Source: Utricularia gibba (Eukaryota; Streptophyta; Magnoliopsida; Lamiales; Lentibulariaceae). From it: DNA of 64,000 nt. The translations under genes and the position numbers were made by a program. Shown one piece after another: positions 23,747 to 36,573 of this stretch. Position 1 is the first letter of the stretch, and the number at the start of each line of letters is the position of its first letter. The stretch lies in assembly GCA_002189035.1 (NCBI GenBank), contig NEEC01000002.1:5293001-5357000 (forward strand), read 5' to 3'. The notes below the pieces were generated by a model. The model was given only the letters and a program-made list of their open reading frames with translations, ran no database searches and was not told the DNA's origin.

Positions 23747-26086
23747 ATGCTCCAATCCAGGCTTTTCTGCACCATTGATACGGCTGTGGATAGAAGGCTC
23801 TGGGAGGAGCTCCGGAAGATCATAGTCCTCATCCAGGAAAATCGAATAGAAACTGTGAAAAGCAGTCTCCGGGGCCTCATTCCTTTGCACACAGCCTCAC
23901 AGCTCGTTGGCACCTTCTCTAAGTGTACGCCACCACAGAAGACAAAACCAGTTTTCTGTGACTCCCTTTTGACTGTTTATGCTGAACTAAAGCGCCTGGA
24001 AGATGCACATGAGTTGTACAGATTGGTGAGGTCTGATGGTAATTTCCCTTCGCCATCCGCTTTCAATATTTTTTTAGGCTGTTTGGTGGCTTTGGGCCAA
24101 TGTGATAGGGCTCTGGATGTCTTTTCTGGTGCTCTGGGTGCTGGTATATGGTTGAATAGAAGTAGCTACGAAAAAGCCATAGAAGCTTCTGTAAAATTGG
24201 GGGATATGCAGAAGGGGTTAGATTTTTTTAAGCTTATGAAAAGAGGTGGGGCCAGGCCATCATCGTTTGTGTACAATGTTTTGCTTCGAGGGTTGTGCAA
24301 GGAGATGAGAGTTGATGATGCAATGAAGCTGTTTGATGAAATGATCAATAAGAATATTAAACCTACTGCAGTTACGTATAATATCCTTATCGATGGGTGC
24401 TGTAAATCTGAGGATATGAAGAGGGCATTTGATTTGAAAGAAAAGATGAAAGGTGGCAATTTGGGGCCGAGTATCATCACGTATAACACGCTGCTCAAGG
24501 GGCTTTTTCGAATTGGCAGAATAGAAGAGGCAAATAATATTTTGAAGGAAATGAATTCCTGTGGCATTTTTCCTGACAAGTACACACATACCATTATGTT
24601 CGAGGGCTATTCTAAACATGGGGATGTGGAGGCCTCGTTGGAATCGTACGAGGATGCATTGGGGAGAGGCTTAGCGATAAATGAGCATTCATTTCTCAGT
24701 CTGATAAATAAATTATGCAAGGATGGCAAAATGGAAAAAGCCGAGGAGTTTTTAACAAACATAAATAACCATGACCTTGTTATGTCTGATGTTGCCTGGA
24801 ACACTGTGGTGCATGGATACTGCAAATCTGGGAATGTTTCCAGAGCTCTTATGCTGATTGAAAAAATGGAAAATGACGGTGTGAAGCCCAGCTCTATTAC
24901 GTATCATACTTTGATCTGCAAGTTTAATGAGTTGGGGCAGATTGATCAAGTGAATCAGTTAATCCAGAAGATGAAGGCAAGAGGGATTGCTCCTGAATTG
25001 CGAACTTATAACATATTAGCAAATGTTTATGCTCACAGGGGTCAGCTTGAAAATTGCTTAGAGCTCCTTGGGCTAATTGAAGCAGATGGCTTAAAGCCAA
25101 ATGTTGTCACATATGGATCTCTAATAAACGGCTTCTGCAAGAACCATAAACTGAAAGAAGCTGCACTTATGTTCGAGGATATGTTGAATAGAGGAGTGTC
25201 TCCAAATGTGCAAATATACAATATGCTTATGGATGGCCATTGCTCCATAGGAAACATCGATGATGCATTTCAGTTGTTGAAGGAGATGAAGGTAAATCAT
25301 GTAGCACCAACTAGTGTGACATACAATGTACTCGTAAATGGATTGATCAAACAGGGAAAATTTGCAGAAGCAGAGGAATTAGCCTTTAGCATGAAGGATA
25401 AAGGTGCAAGTCCAGATTTGGTCACTTATAACTCCTTAATATCTGGATTTGCTAAAGCAGGAGACCTACAAAAGTCAGTAGAATTATATGCAATGCTTAA
25501 GAATGCTGGCTTTAAGCCCACCTTATACACCTATCATCCTTTGATTAGAGTATGCCGGAAAGGTGGACTAGATCACATGGAGAACATTTTTGAGGAATTG
25601 GCGCATGCAGACGTCACTCCTGATTTGATCATATATAACGAGCTTATTTTTGGTTACATACAATATGGAGAGCTTGAAAAGGCGAATGCCCTTCACACTG
25701 AGATGCTGAGAAAGAGTATAAATCCAGATAAAACCACTTACAACAGCTTCATCCAGGGGTTCTTAGACAAAGGGAATACACAGGAAGCAAAAAGTCTTTT
25801 TGAGGACATGGTTAGAAAAGGCATATTACCAAATGATCAAACTTTTAATCTACTAATTGAAGGGCATTGCAAGTCAAAGGATCATGATAGTGCATACCTA
25901 TGGTACAGAAAAATGTTGGAGGCCGGTTTTTTTCCGTGTATTTCTGCATGCAATATGCTCATTTCCTGTCTGCAAGAAGAGAACAGACACAAGGAAGTCG
26001 AAATTATATGCTCCGAAATGGTTATCAAGGGAGTCGCTTCTTCCAGTTCAAGTGAAATGGTTCAAGAAGAAGCTTCTGTGGTCTAG
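23747..26086 (+). CDS. P-class pentatricopeptide repeat protein, At5g12100-like
   Basis: Intronless 779-residue protein built almost wholly of 35-residue PPR motifs (about 18), for example TYNILIDGCCKSEDMKRA, TYNTLLKGLFRIGRIEEA, TYNSLISGFAKAGDLQKS. PPR proteins bind organellar RNA in a sequence-specific way; P-class members act in stabilisation, splicing or translation. No E, DYW or SMR domain follows, so editing is unlikely. From memory it is most like Arabidopsis At5g12100, a predicted mitochondrial protein (shared phrases YNMLIDG/YNMLMDGHCS, KTTYNSF, SAYLWYRKM). The N-terminus (MLQSRLFCTIDTAVDRRLW) is short and only weakly like a presequence, so the true start could lie in an upstream exon. 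The end (ASSSSSEMVQEEASVV) is not conserved. Confidence 0.9.
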   Translation: MLQSRLFCTIDTAVDRRLWEELRKIIVLIQENRIETVKSSLRGLIPLHTASQLVGTFSKCTPPQKTKPVFCDSLLTVYAELKRLEDAHELYRLVRSDGNFPSPSAFNIFLGCLVALGQCDRALDVFSGALGAGIWLNRSSYEKAIEASVKLGDMQKGLDFFKLMKRGGARPSSFVYNVLLRGLCKEMRVDDAMKLFDEMINKNIKPTAVTYNILIDGCCKSEDMKRAFDLKEKMKGGNLGPSIITYNTLLKGLFRIGRIEEANNILKEMNSCGIFPDKYTHTIMFEGYSKHGDVEASLESYEDALGRGLAINEHSFLSLINKLCKDGKMEKAEEFLTNINNHDLVMSDVAWNTVVHGYCKSGNVSRALMLIEKMENDGVKPSSITYHTLICKFNELGQIDQVNQLIQKMKARGIAPELRTYNILANVYAHRGQLENCLELLGLIEADGLKPNVVTYGSLINGFCKNHKLKEAALMFEDMLNRGVSPNVQIYNMLMDGHCSIGNIDDAFQLLKEMKVNHVAPTSVTYNVLVNGLIKQGKFAEAEELAFSMKDKGASPDLVTYNSLISGFAKAGDLQKSVELYAMLKNAGFKPTLYTYHPLIRVCRKGGLDHMENIFEELAHADVTPDLIIYNELIFGYIQYGELEKANALHTEMLRKSINPDKTTYNSFIQGFLDKGNTQEAKSLFEDMVRKGILPNDQTFNLLIEGHCKSKDHDSAYLWYRKMLEAGFFPCISACNMLISCLQEENRHKEVEIICSEMVIKGVASSSSSEMVQEEASVV

Positions 26087-26669
26087 CCCCCCAGAGCTGG
26101 TATTGTTATTAACCACTGTGAACTTCGGGCTTGCTCTCTCCCACAAAAAGCTGCTAGGAGCTGGGCAACCACAGCCTAGTCCGATATGAAACTCCTCCCG
26201 CTTATGTTCGTTTCAGTTTAAAGATGGAGAAGGGCCTCCATATTTCACTTTGCAGCATACGTGCTGAGGGGCGTTGTATAGCTGTTATTGCAAAAGGAAC
26301 AGTCTCTTTTTATAGCTTGCAGATGCACTACTAAGGGTGTGCATTCAGAGCCGCAGCCACATCATAAGCGGTGTCAAAGTAGGGGTTTGAGCCTGTGAGC
26401 ATGCATGTTCACATTTCAAATGAGGAGCATGTTGCCTAATGAATTTTTTTAACAATATAGTAGGCATATTTGTCTGTTTTTCTACCTTTATAATGTAATG
26501 AAATTGCAATGTTGAGTTCAGTTCTCAGCTTCCTTTAGTAGTTCAGGTAAGGTTAAAGATTACTGCCAAAATGTTGATTCGGTACATATTCCAGAGCATG
26601 CAGTACACACACACAAATGAAGAGCAGAGCAGCAGCATCGCATCGCACATTCACTCATCCATGTCTAGT
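26087..26669. other. 3' regions of convergent PPR and TSJT1-like genes
   Basis: The PPR gene (+) and TSJT1-like gene (-) converge here. An AT-rich tail with AATGAAAT-type polyadenylation context lies near 26,490-26,500. No coding sequence seen. Confidence 0.45.
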
Positions 26670-27732
26670 CTAGTGATTCCAATCCGCCCAGTTGGCCTCG
26701 CTGCCGACCCTGGGAATGCTATTCATCCTCTTGTACATGTCCACCTTGAAGTTGGCCCCGCACATCACCCCTTCGCTGTCCACCCGCGGCATCGCCCGCA
26801 TCTCGTTCATCGGGTGCTCGAAGCTCAGCAGCCCGCCCTCGCTGTGGAACACGCACCCTGCGCACCCATTCCATCATCTCATCACCCTCCGAGGTACAGC
26901 AGATGAATATCGAGCTGGATTTGAGAGAAGATACCTGGCGGAAATGGGGCGTAGGAATTGGCACAAGCCCCCTTGATCACTTCTTTGTCATCGGCGATGA
27001 CGACGGAGCCATCCCCTCCGATGCCCCAGTACAGCTTCAGTGCCCCATCAGCCCCCTGATCCAATCCCCACACTCTCAGTACAGTGCAGTAGGAGTTAGG
27101 ATGTGTGTGCTACGTGAAAAAATATAGACGACGACGTACGAGGGCAACGAAGACCGTCGGAGACTTGGCGTCGTACAGCACGAAGGCGAAGGTGCCGTCG
27201 AAGTCGCGAAGGACCTGGTCCACCGGGTACGGCCCGCGGTCCCTCAGCGTCCGGTAGGCCTCGATCACCACCATCGCTTCGTTCGCGTTTTTGCCCAGGC
27301 CATACTGCTTCATCTGGCCGCTCAGGTTGTTCAGACTCCCCATGAAGATGCAGTACATATCATCGTACCCGCAGAAATACCTTAAACAAATCAAACTCTA
27401 AGAATTATTAATCAAGAAAAAAAAATCAAAAAAGGTTTCCAACACTGGCCAGCATTACCCATCAGCTCTGCAAGAACAAACAATCGAGACCTTTAGTTTC
27501 TTTATAACTATTTTTTGTTTTACCTTGGAGTTAAGGAGTGGGGAGTTGCGGTTGTGTAGGCAAGAAGGGCCGCATTCGAAGGCTTGACTGCGAATGAGTT
27601 ATTGGGGTTGGAGCCCAGGAAGTCGCGGAGGGTTTCTTCCGGAAGCTTCTTCGGGTTGCTGTTGCCGGCGGATGCTGGGCTTCGGAGCTCCGACGGCGGA
27701 TTCGCCACCGCCTCCTCGAATATCGCCAACAT
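26670..27732 (-). CDS. TSJT1: TSJT1/AILP-like stem-specific protein (YGL and LRDR motifs), 4 exons
   Basis: Member of the plant aluminium-induced / stem-specific protein family with a class II glutamine amidotransferase-like fold; its molecular activity is unclear. Exons on the minus strand: 27524-27732, 27140-27380, 26935-27055, 26670-26857, phases consistent, 252 residues. Start MLAIFEEAVANPP matches the family; a longer in-frame start at 27762 adds an acidic, unconserved leader. Seen: LPEETLRDFL, YFCGYDDMYCIFMGSLNNL, the family signatures QYGLGK and LRDRGPYP, LYWGIGGDGSVVIADD, CVFHSEGGLLSFEHPMN, and RVGSEANWADW at the end. Closest in memory to the Arabidopsis At4g27450 branch. A possible 9-nt micro-exon lies in intron 1 (27459-27467). 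The gene is GC-rich compared with its flanks. Confidence 0.92.
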
Positions 27733-27844
27733 TTCTGCTTCTTCTTCTTGTTGCTGTTCCAAAATCCAAAAAGGTAGAGATCCCCAGAGGGCAGGCTTCC
27801 AGCATATAAAGATGCAGAGGGGAAAGAGATGGCGTTCTGGATAA

Positions 27845-30800
27845 GGATTTGGTCCCCCTTTTGAGTTTATCCATTGCTAATATTCCACGTCACTGTTTGT
27901 CAACCAGGCACCAAAATAAATAAATGTAATTATTATTACAATTTGCAGCCCACAGAGCGGGACACATAGTATCCAGTAGCCGCAGGAAACCCGCTGGTTG
28001 TTTAATTATATTTAAGAAGAAAATAAATGGTGCTTCTTATGGATAATATCTTTCTTTTTTAAAAATTTAATTACAAATGATTTTCATCCAATTTAAGTGA
28101 TTAAATAGTTTTATAAATGAGTTGAACTCATTTTTAGATCTAGTCATCGATTGGAAAATGTTAAACTCAATTATGTTTTATGTTTACATTTGAAAACGTA
28201 GAAAATATTATTTAAATATATTAAATTCATTTCTCCGTTTGGATAAATAGGTAACTCGTAACTTAGAAATGGTAAAAATCGTAATTAATTTATTGATGAA
28301 ATTACAAGCAACTTATAAATAATTATAAAATAAATTCAAGTTTCAAATAATTTAATACATAAATTCAAACATACAGTTTTTACGATACATATTATGACCA
28401 AAAGTCAAAAGTAAGTTCATAAATTATTATTCAATCTAAAAAAGTATATGATATTTCTTCTTCAATTTCTTCTACTCACTCTTGTTCTTACTGTTCTTCC
28501 ATACCATTATCATTTTTCATAATTTGATTTTCAACATTGCATTCAACCATATTGGATACATCAAATCCGTGTCAAACAAACGGGTCATCTCATAAAGAGG
28601 AGATATTAAATTCCAAAATATAGTCAATATTATGCCAAAAGAATCATTTAATAATATGTTTTTAATCTTCTTTGCTTTAACTTTATCACTTTTACGTGGA
28701 CTAGTCCACTCCTCTTCAACTACCATTTTCTTCATAGAACTTGCAATTTTTTTGAATTTTCATAGCATCACAATAGTTGAGGCAAATGAAGTATCAACAA
28801 TACAAGGTAACTGCAAGCTTGAGTATTGTGTAAACATGTGATAAACAAATTTTTTTTAAAATCGTTGCAATAAATAAAATCTTCATATCAAATCAAATTT
28901 ATAAGCTCTAATCAATGTAAAATACAAATTTAGAAAACTTGTATTGTGGATTTTGGGATTGATCACAAGGACCTGGTGCTTGCAAAATGTTTTAGTAAAT
29001 GCAAAATTCAGAATAAATGTTGTTATTAATCTAAGTTCAAACTAATAACAGTAAACAAGTTCAATAAACAATATTTATATATTCACAACTTTAAACAATT
29101 CAAATTTACCCAAGCCATTTCTTATATTTTCGGCTAAGATAATCCTCAATATCATCATCAATTTTGCAATAGAGTCTACTCACATACAAAATATATAAAA
29201 CTAAGTCTATCCGATTCTATTATCCTCAACTTCATGTATTAGTTTATCTCTAAATCAAACATTTGAGTTATAAAACTATTCATTTACTCCCTTCAAGTCT
29301 ACTCATGTAATGATAGAAATGAAAACTAAGATACATTGATCAAATCTCCTATCAACCCTAGCTCTAATTATCATGCTATACCTTAAGGTATTCCTAAGAT
29401 CTAGCTACTCATACTTGGATGATAAAACATAATATCATTAAGATGAAATAGCAAAAGTATCAAAGTCATCGTGAGAAAGTTAATCACATAAACTTAAAAC
29501 ATTCAACAAACAAAAAGAAATAAAGATTGTTCTACTTCCTATTTGCTACAATTCATGGCCTGAAATAGTAGCATTGAATTGAATCTTGGGTATTGTTCTT
29601 GAGGATATGAGTCTTCTTCTTCGAGAGAATCTCCTTCTTCTTCTTTTCTGGTCGGTGTTCATGTTCTTGCTAGGGAAGCCCACCTTCTCGATTCTCTTTC
29701 TTCTCTAAAAAGATCTCTCGTTTATTTCATTGCATTGTTCCTAACACTAATACTGTTTTCGACTTGAATTTGCAAATTGCAGGTGGCAGAATAATGCTTT
29801 TTGTCTCCCTTCGGATGTGTATCCTTTTCTACTTATTCCATACATCTTTAAATCTGATTTATTGTTAATCCTCTTGTTAAAATTAATTAAACATCAGTAA
29901 CAAAAGATGGATTAAATCACAGAATTTAATCCACTTTTTAATATAAACACAAATTTAAGCTAAATAGCATATAAAATATTAAAAACGACACAAATCTAAT
30001 CCAAACCACAACAAAATATCATAATTTGGTATTATAAAATACCAAAAAAATATGTGTCATCAATATACATAATCTCATAATGATGAAATTCCTAATCATC
30101 CCAATGCAGCCCACTATTTCACTAATCCAATGACACATATTATAGATGAAAGCGTGTCTTTCTTAATTCACTAGAAAACTATGATTTTACCTTTCAACAT
30201 GTGTGGAAAACTTGTAGAAGATGGTTTAGAGTGTGTGTGAAAGTGGTTTGGTATTTGAATCTCTATTCATATTTAATTTCGAAAACAAATGTTTTTATGT
30301 GAATTGAATTTATAAAATCTATTTGATATAAATATTTACTTTTATAACGATTTATCAAAAATTTTCATTTATCAACATCTTCATATTGATAATTCAAATT
30401 AACTCAAATATACATTAAAATTAAAACAAACTAAAAACTAAAGAAAACACATTACCTATCATCTTGCATATAATGTACGCCTCCAAAACACCTTAGATGC
30501 ATGACGCATTTGCCCAAGGTGGACGCACCCAAACAAAAGTATTGAACCATGAACCGAATGACCCGAAGAACCCGCCCCGAAATGGATGTCTGACCTCTTG
30601 AGCAGTTGTAGAGGAGTGATCTCTTACTCACACATCATAATGAATGTTGTTATCATCTCTAGCGACTGAAGAATGAAACGAGTAAGAAGCACTTGCATAT
30701 CTTGCAATACCATCTCATTGAGTGAGTCAAATGGGAGTTGAAAATCGCATTCCATATGAATAGAGGCCATAGAGAACCCAAATCATTTCTTCACATAAAT

Positions 30801-33260
30801 TATTATCTAATTAAATAACACAATTACTTATTTACATAAAAAACAACCTATAAATAAAAACAGGTTGGTGTGCAAAAATCATGTCTTTAATAAGGCAAAG
30901 TTTTACTTATGTAAAAATCATTTCTTTGCATAAAAAATAATTTTTTTAAAGAACAAATCATTTAGTTTAAAAAAGAAAAAGGTTTTTTTAAACAAAAAAC
31001 CATTTATTTAAATAAAAGATAATTTGTTTAAAATAAATATAACAAATCCTACATAAAAATCGTTTTTGACCAAAGCAATACCTTGGTTGCAAAAGGAAGA
31101 GAATATTCATATTTATGATTACTTTTAAAAATTAAGATAATTACTATTAATGTATATTAAAATGGATTATATATTTATTCATTAAATAAATATTATGATT
31201 CATAATATTGAAAAAAAAATAATTCATTATTTACACATGTAAAATTATCGGATATTTAATTATATTAAAAAATATAATTTATGCTAAATTTGTATAGTTT
31301 TTTTTTTTCAGAAAATCTAATTCGAACATTGGTTATGGCTCATATATGGTGAAGTGCGAACGTATGGGAAGTCTACATAGCGGAGTGGTTTATGATGTAA
31401 CCCACACCCATATGCCATGTACTGTGGAAAATCTGCTACATGTGGGTGATGGATGACATATTTGACATTTGTAGTAGATTCTTTTCTAACTTTACAGTTT
31501 ATAATACTAATTCATATTACAATAGACTATTTTCTTATTTATTTGAAAATATCATGCTTCATAATATTGAAAAAATATAATAATGATTTACATATATGAA
31601 TTTATTAATTGTATTAAAATATTTTATTATTAAATAACAAGACTATTCTTCAAATAATTATTTCACAGTGGCCTAGTTTGACAACGCAACTTAATAAATA
31701 TTATTATAATTTTTTTCTAGAGGATTTGCTATTCTGCAAATAATTATTGGATAAGCCTATTCTAGAAATAATAATTTTATAGAAGTCTAGTTTGCCAACG
31801 GAGTTTAATATTATTACCATTTATCCTAAAGGAGGGCTTTGTTTGCTCCATTGATTATTGGGCAAAAGTGTGCTAGTTCTTGGAAACAAACTTAAATAAA
31901 AAAATTACAATAGGTGTGGAGTAATTACTACAAAGAAAAATCCCATAACTCACAAATCAACAAAATTACAACTGAATACCACACAAACATCCAAATAAAA
32001 AAATCCCACAAACCCATATGCAAATATTCTTATGTTACTTGCTGTTTTAATTATTAATGGTATCAAATAAAAAATGCCCAAATTATGTTTTTTTATAAAA
32101 AGAAATATTGCAAACATAAAGTATTACACATGGGTTCTTGCTTGGAATTTTCCCTGAATCAATCAAATATTGTTGTGGTATGTGACATAAGTATTGGGGA
32201 AATTGCACTACAAATATCTAATATTTATCATTTTGGTAAAGCTAGTCTCCACTATTTAATATAAATGATATAATTGGTTTCCAATTTTTTAAGTATTCTT
32301 AATCCCTAATATTTAAATAATGGATACAATTAACTTCCATTATTTACAACTTTGACATGATTGGTGTTCATTGTTTGAATACTCCACATATTTAGGACTC
32401 AAATAAACTTCCCATTAAAGTTTCCAATATTCTAGTTTTTAGTACAATTAGTTCCCAATATAAATATAATTTTTTACAACAATCCCGTCGCTCATTAGTC
32501 ATATCCGATGCATTGCCCGCAATGTATAGATGTGACCCAGTGTCATTGGCTGTCACTGTGTTCATGTGATTGAGTTTTTGTATTTTAGGAATGCATGCAT
32601 GCATACACAGTTGGAAACTAATTATTCCAAATAGTGTGGAATATTTATATCAAATTGTTGGGAACCAATTTTGTTAATTTACTAAAGAATGTTGTTATTC
32701 TTTTCAAATAATGAGAATGAACAGTAAATTGTGGGGATTAAGTTTGCTAACATTCGAAGCTTTGGAGACTAGTGTGTATAAAGTATTATACATGGATTCC
32801 TGCATGAAATTATTGGTGCAGCATTAAATAATAACCACATAAAATATTTTTCAATAAAATAATAACATTTTGTAACCATTATGATTTATGTATTGCATGT
32901 CTAGAAGTAATACAATTATTTTTGGGCCATTTTTTTTGTAAATACATACAATAATGAACATAGTTATAAAATATTAATATTATTTATATTTATTAAAAAT
33001 ATATAATTTAATCACTATATATATATTAATTACTTAATTTACATTTATTAAAATAAAATCATAAAAAATCATGTTTTTTTAAAATTTTAAATTCTTGAGA
33101 TTGACTATCTTAAAAATAACCCAATTTTCTTGTGTGCCTATTAGTTATTACCATTACAATAATTAGCAAATAATTCCCCCATTTCCTCCGGGTCGGGGCC
33201 CAACAAGCCCCTTGCTACTCTAATGGCTTTTTCCCAGTAAATTATGACCTTTTAAACATT
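27845..33260. other. Long AT-rich intergenic region, no gene seen
   Basis: About 5.4 kb of AT-rich DNA. Only short frames without family resemblance occur. The patch at about 29,520-29,860 (CT-rich, TTCTTCTTC runs) and the phrases around 28,950 and 30,040 look like worn LTR or leader sequence from a retroelement but I cannot delimit one. At 32,200-32,760 the sequence repeats short 'aattagttcccaa' type phrases, a possible old tandem or transposon relic. Confidence 0.5.
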
Positions 33261-33421
33261 GTGTTAAGTCAAATCCATAATATACCACGAGTTCATTTCA
33301 GTATACATAAGCAGAGTAAAGCAGGGCTGGTGAGTGGTGACCATCCAAGACTATATGCAGTGCAACAAGAGCTTCTGATCCGTAGCTCCGGAGCATCCCC
33401 AGTTCAGTTAGTAGCCATTTT

Positions 33422-34725
33422 TCACACCTCAACTCCAATCCTTTCAGCAACCTGAAACAACAAAGCAAGACAAGATTCAGCCCCGGAGGAGGAGCTACCA
33501 ACGGTTGGTGACCAAAGTAGGTACGGTACCTCTTTGAATGAGTTGGCATCACTTCCCCAGAGCCAGGCATCGCAGCCAGCATCCCTAGCGCCCCACAGAT
33601 CGTTTCTCCGATCATCACCCACATGCACAGCATCCTCCGGCTGCACCCCCAAGTACTCGCAGGCCTTCAAGAATATCATGGGGTTTGGCTTCTCAGCGCC
33701 AACCTGGTTGAGGAATGAGGAAGTCGTTTAAGAGATGACTTTTGAGTGATTGATTCTTGGAAATGATGCACTTACTTCAGCTGAAACAGCCACAGCATCG
33801 AACCAGTGATCGCAATTCAGTGCACTCAGTAACGGCCTCAGCCTCGTATCAAAGTTGGAAACCACGGCTACTTTCACACCAGCTTTTCGCAGAGCCTCAA
33901 AAGCCTTTCCAGCATCTGGATCACAGAGGTGCCAAGCCTGAGAAAGTGGCATATGAACAACATGTACTTAGCTAGAATTTCATTGAAATTATCAAGTGTA
34001 GTTGGTGAATTTTGTTACACAATCATCTAACCTTGTCGGTCATGTAGTAGTTATAGAGCTCTTCGAAGTACTCGGGATCCGAGCATCCCGTGGAAGAGCT
34101 CACTATGTGCTGCCAAAAGGGCCTTCCATCGTTCACATATCTACACATCATAAACAGAAATTAACATAGGAACATATCGAGGAAGGCACAATAGTGGTTC
34201 CTCCAGCTATGCATACAAAAAAGAAATTAACCTGCGGTAGGATCTGCCCCAAGGCTGCGCATAAGCTGATCTGTATCTGTTAAGTATCTCACTTTCAGAG
34301 TAGTTTACTCCATATTTTTCACCAATCTTACGGTAGATCTACATAAGTAGAAAAGAAATACAGACATCAGACAGATACACCCAAGTACTGATTATACTAA
34401 TTTTCCAGATATAGAGTACCCAATAAATCCCACAACATAGCGAGGCATGAGAGGAATGTTTTGAGCTAAAAATGGATACCTTAGCCGTGGGCTGGGAAGG
34501 TACAAGTAGGGTACCGGCAACATCTACAAGAAGAGCCTTATGCGTGAGCCCACCGCACAATCGCCTGCGATACTCTTCGTAGTCTTCAATCATACCCATC
34601 ATTGGTGACCCACTGAGCACCTCAGCGGCGGAGGTAGAGAGCGGCGAGTGTCTGTTGAAACAAAAACTCCCCGATTTGGAAGAAGCTGAGAATTTGGTGA
34701 TCAGGGATCGCGCAGAAGAACCCAT
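33422..34725 (-). CDS. HAD-superfamily hydrolase, HDHD3-like, 6 exons
   Basis: Haloacid dehalogenase-like hydrolase, probably a small-molecule phosphatase of unknown substrate. Exons on the minus strand: 34480-34725, 34232-34338, 34032-34140, 33776-33937, 33530-33703, 33422-33451; 275 residues, phases consistent. Seen: motif I ALLVDVAGTLL (about residues 64-74), cap region with YRKIGEKYGVNYSESEI and GRPFWQHIV, motif II VVSNFD, motif III Lys in AEKPNPMIFLKAC, motif IV VHVGDDRRNDLWGARDAG. Motif I reads D-V-A-G-T: the nucleophile Asp is there but the second Asp (acid/base) is not. As I recall this is shared by the Arabidopsis homologue At2g41250. The Ser-rich N-terminus (MGSSARSLITKFSASSK) could be a transit peptide. 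Intron 1 and others have clean GT/AG borders. Confidence 0.9.
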
Positions 34726-35225
34726 ATTCCTAATTCTGCAGGGATTCTGTTTACATTTTTCGCTTCACTGTTAACCGTGAAGAAAGAGCAGCGATTCACT
34801 TGGATGAGAGCAGTGGTTCGTCCTCAGCTCAGGCGAATCCATTCCGATGCAATGCTTTAAATCGAATAGAAGATGGCGTGAGATTCTTGCAGGAAAAGTT
34901 TGTGGATGCAAAGCATTCTCCTCGTGCAACATCAGCCACAGACTTTTGACGCAGACTCGGCGCCACAAATTTTGCGTTGGGAGTTGGACCCAGCCATGTG
35001 TCGAGGATTCTTACAAATCAAACCGCGGCCCAACTGGCGTCAGGATCCTGAATTAGATTCGGGTAGCCGTTGATAAGAACGATCGCTACAGTTATTAGAG
35101 GTAGAAATAACAAGACACGTTTCTTGGTTCCTATAGACAAGTGTAGAGTGACAACATAACTTTATCCATTCAACTCGTCCACACGAATAGTCTACCACGT
35201 GTTTACCGTACTTTAAGACATTCAA
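34726..35225 (-). promoter_or_regulatory. Upstream region of HAD gene
   Basis: GC-richer than the flanks to about 35,040. GGCCCA at 35027-35032 is a site II motif (TGGGCC on the gene strand) about 300 bp from the start codon. No divergent gene is seen on the plus strand. Confidence 0.35.
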
Positions 35226-35374
35226 ATTTAGACCATTTTAATTTTGCTAAAAACAGTAACTTGGAGGGGATGATGGAGGTTAGATCCACATAACTTGGAT
35301 CATCTTTTTATATTTGGTGTAGTAAACATATAACGGTGTGTTTGGTTTTATAGTATAATTAATAATATATTTAA

Positions 35375-35378
<4 letters not shown>

Positions 35379-35413
<35 letters not shown>
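35379..35413. repeat. (AT)n microsatellite
   Basis: About 35 bp of near-perfect AT dinucleotide repeat in otherwise AT-rich intergenic DNA. Confidence 0.9.
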
Positions 35414-35416
<3 letters not shown>

Positions 35417-36371
35417 TTATTTATATTATGTAATTAAGATAATATTATATTCTATAAATGTGTTTAAAATAAATACCTTATAAATTGGATTGTTTAGCAA
35501 AATTTACCTAAAGAATATTACGGTAGTTTTGAAATACCTTAGAATGTGAATTTTGAAATATCCTATTCGAAGTGTTTTATGATAGTTTTGTAGGATAGCA
35601 TATTCATGTATTGTTAGGGTTGAGGAGGTATGGGTTTCTTGGGTTTGAAATTTTGGGATTTTTTCGAAAAAACTCATTTTTTTAAATATAATTAAATTTG
35701 GATTTTTTCATAAAATATATTTTTTATAATGATAAATTAGTTTTAATATTATCAAATATTATATATTAATATGATTTTATGTATAACTATTCCCTCAACA
35801 CATCATTCATCACTATGACCATTTTCTCATCTACTCCATTCATTCAAACTTTCTTTATGCTAAGGGAATTGAAGGTTGAGTTCTTTAGAAAAAAAAATGT
35901 CTAAGCTCAAGATGAAGACGATGTTCTTATAGATGTGAAAAGCATTAATTTTTTAGGAGCCATTAAACAGCCTGAAAGAAAAGTAGATGAAGTTTGATCT
36001 CCATTCATCGAGTTCGCTACTCCACAACGAGAAGATTCTTCAATCTGTAAGCATTGCAAATTGACAGTAATATATCGATATAAATAGGAACAAGCTTTTC
36101 ATTCAATCAATGATGATAAAACCTGTAAATGAGCATCCGCTCTAGTTGTAGTCAAGAAACTCAGGATCTTCTAACAAGAAACAAAAAATGATGCTAAGTT
36201 TAAGTTCTCAAGGGTTGATTAAGCAATTCATGCTTTCAATACTATCACAATGAGAGAAGTAAAATATTGTGCTCAGTATTGCATTGTATTATTTTATTAC
36301 TAGAAATTCTTTTCATAGAATTCAAGAAACTAATATCCCTAACCTTTTTTTCTATGTCATCCTACTATTGA

Positions 36372-36573
36372 GTTATCTCATAGGAAAAAGTTGGTAGAGC
36401 TATTGCTAGACAAATGCTATGAAATGGTTAAAGCTCAAGTTAACTTGAAAATACAGAAAGTCAAGTCAATATTCTACTTCTTGAGATCGGATGACCAGAA
36501 AAATATTAAAAATGATCCAATCATGAATTACATGTTGATTAGTGGTAATTCTTCTTATTTTTTAAGCAGATGA
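36372..36573 (+). pseudogene. DUF659 domain fragment, N-terminal part
   Basis: An open stretch of about 65 codons whose pattern (RKxLxxxLLDxxYExVKxxV ... SDxxxNIxNxPIMNYM) is that of the start of DUF659 in BED-finger transposase-like proteins. Upstream (about 36,045) a CKHC could be a worn BED zinc finger. Followed by stops. Confidence 0.6.

Noticed and set aside
26692-27127. Plus-strand frames over the TSJT1-like gene
   Set aside because: Antisense shadows of conserved minus-strand exons.
35334-35470. GGTGTGTTTGGTT start of a possible MITE beside the (AT)n repeat
   Set aside because: No matching inverted end and no target duplication found.
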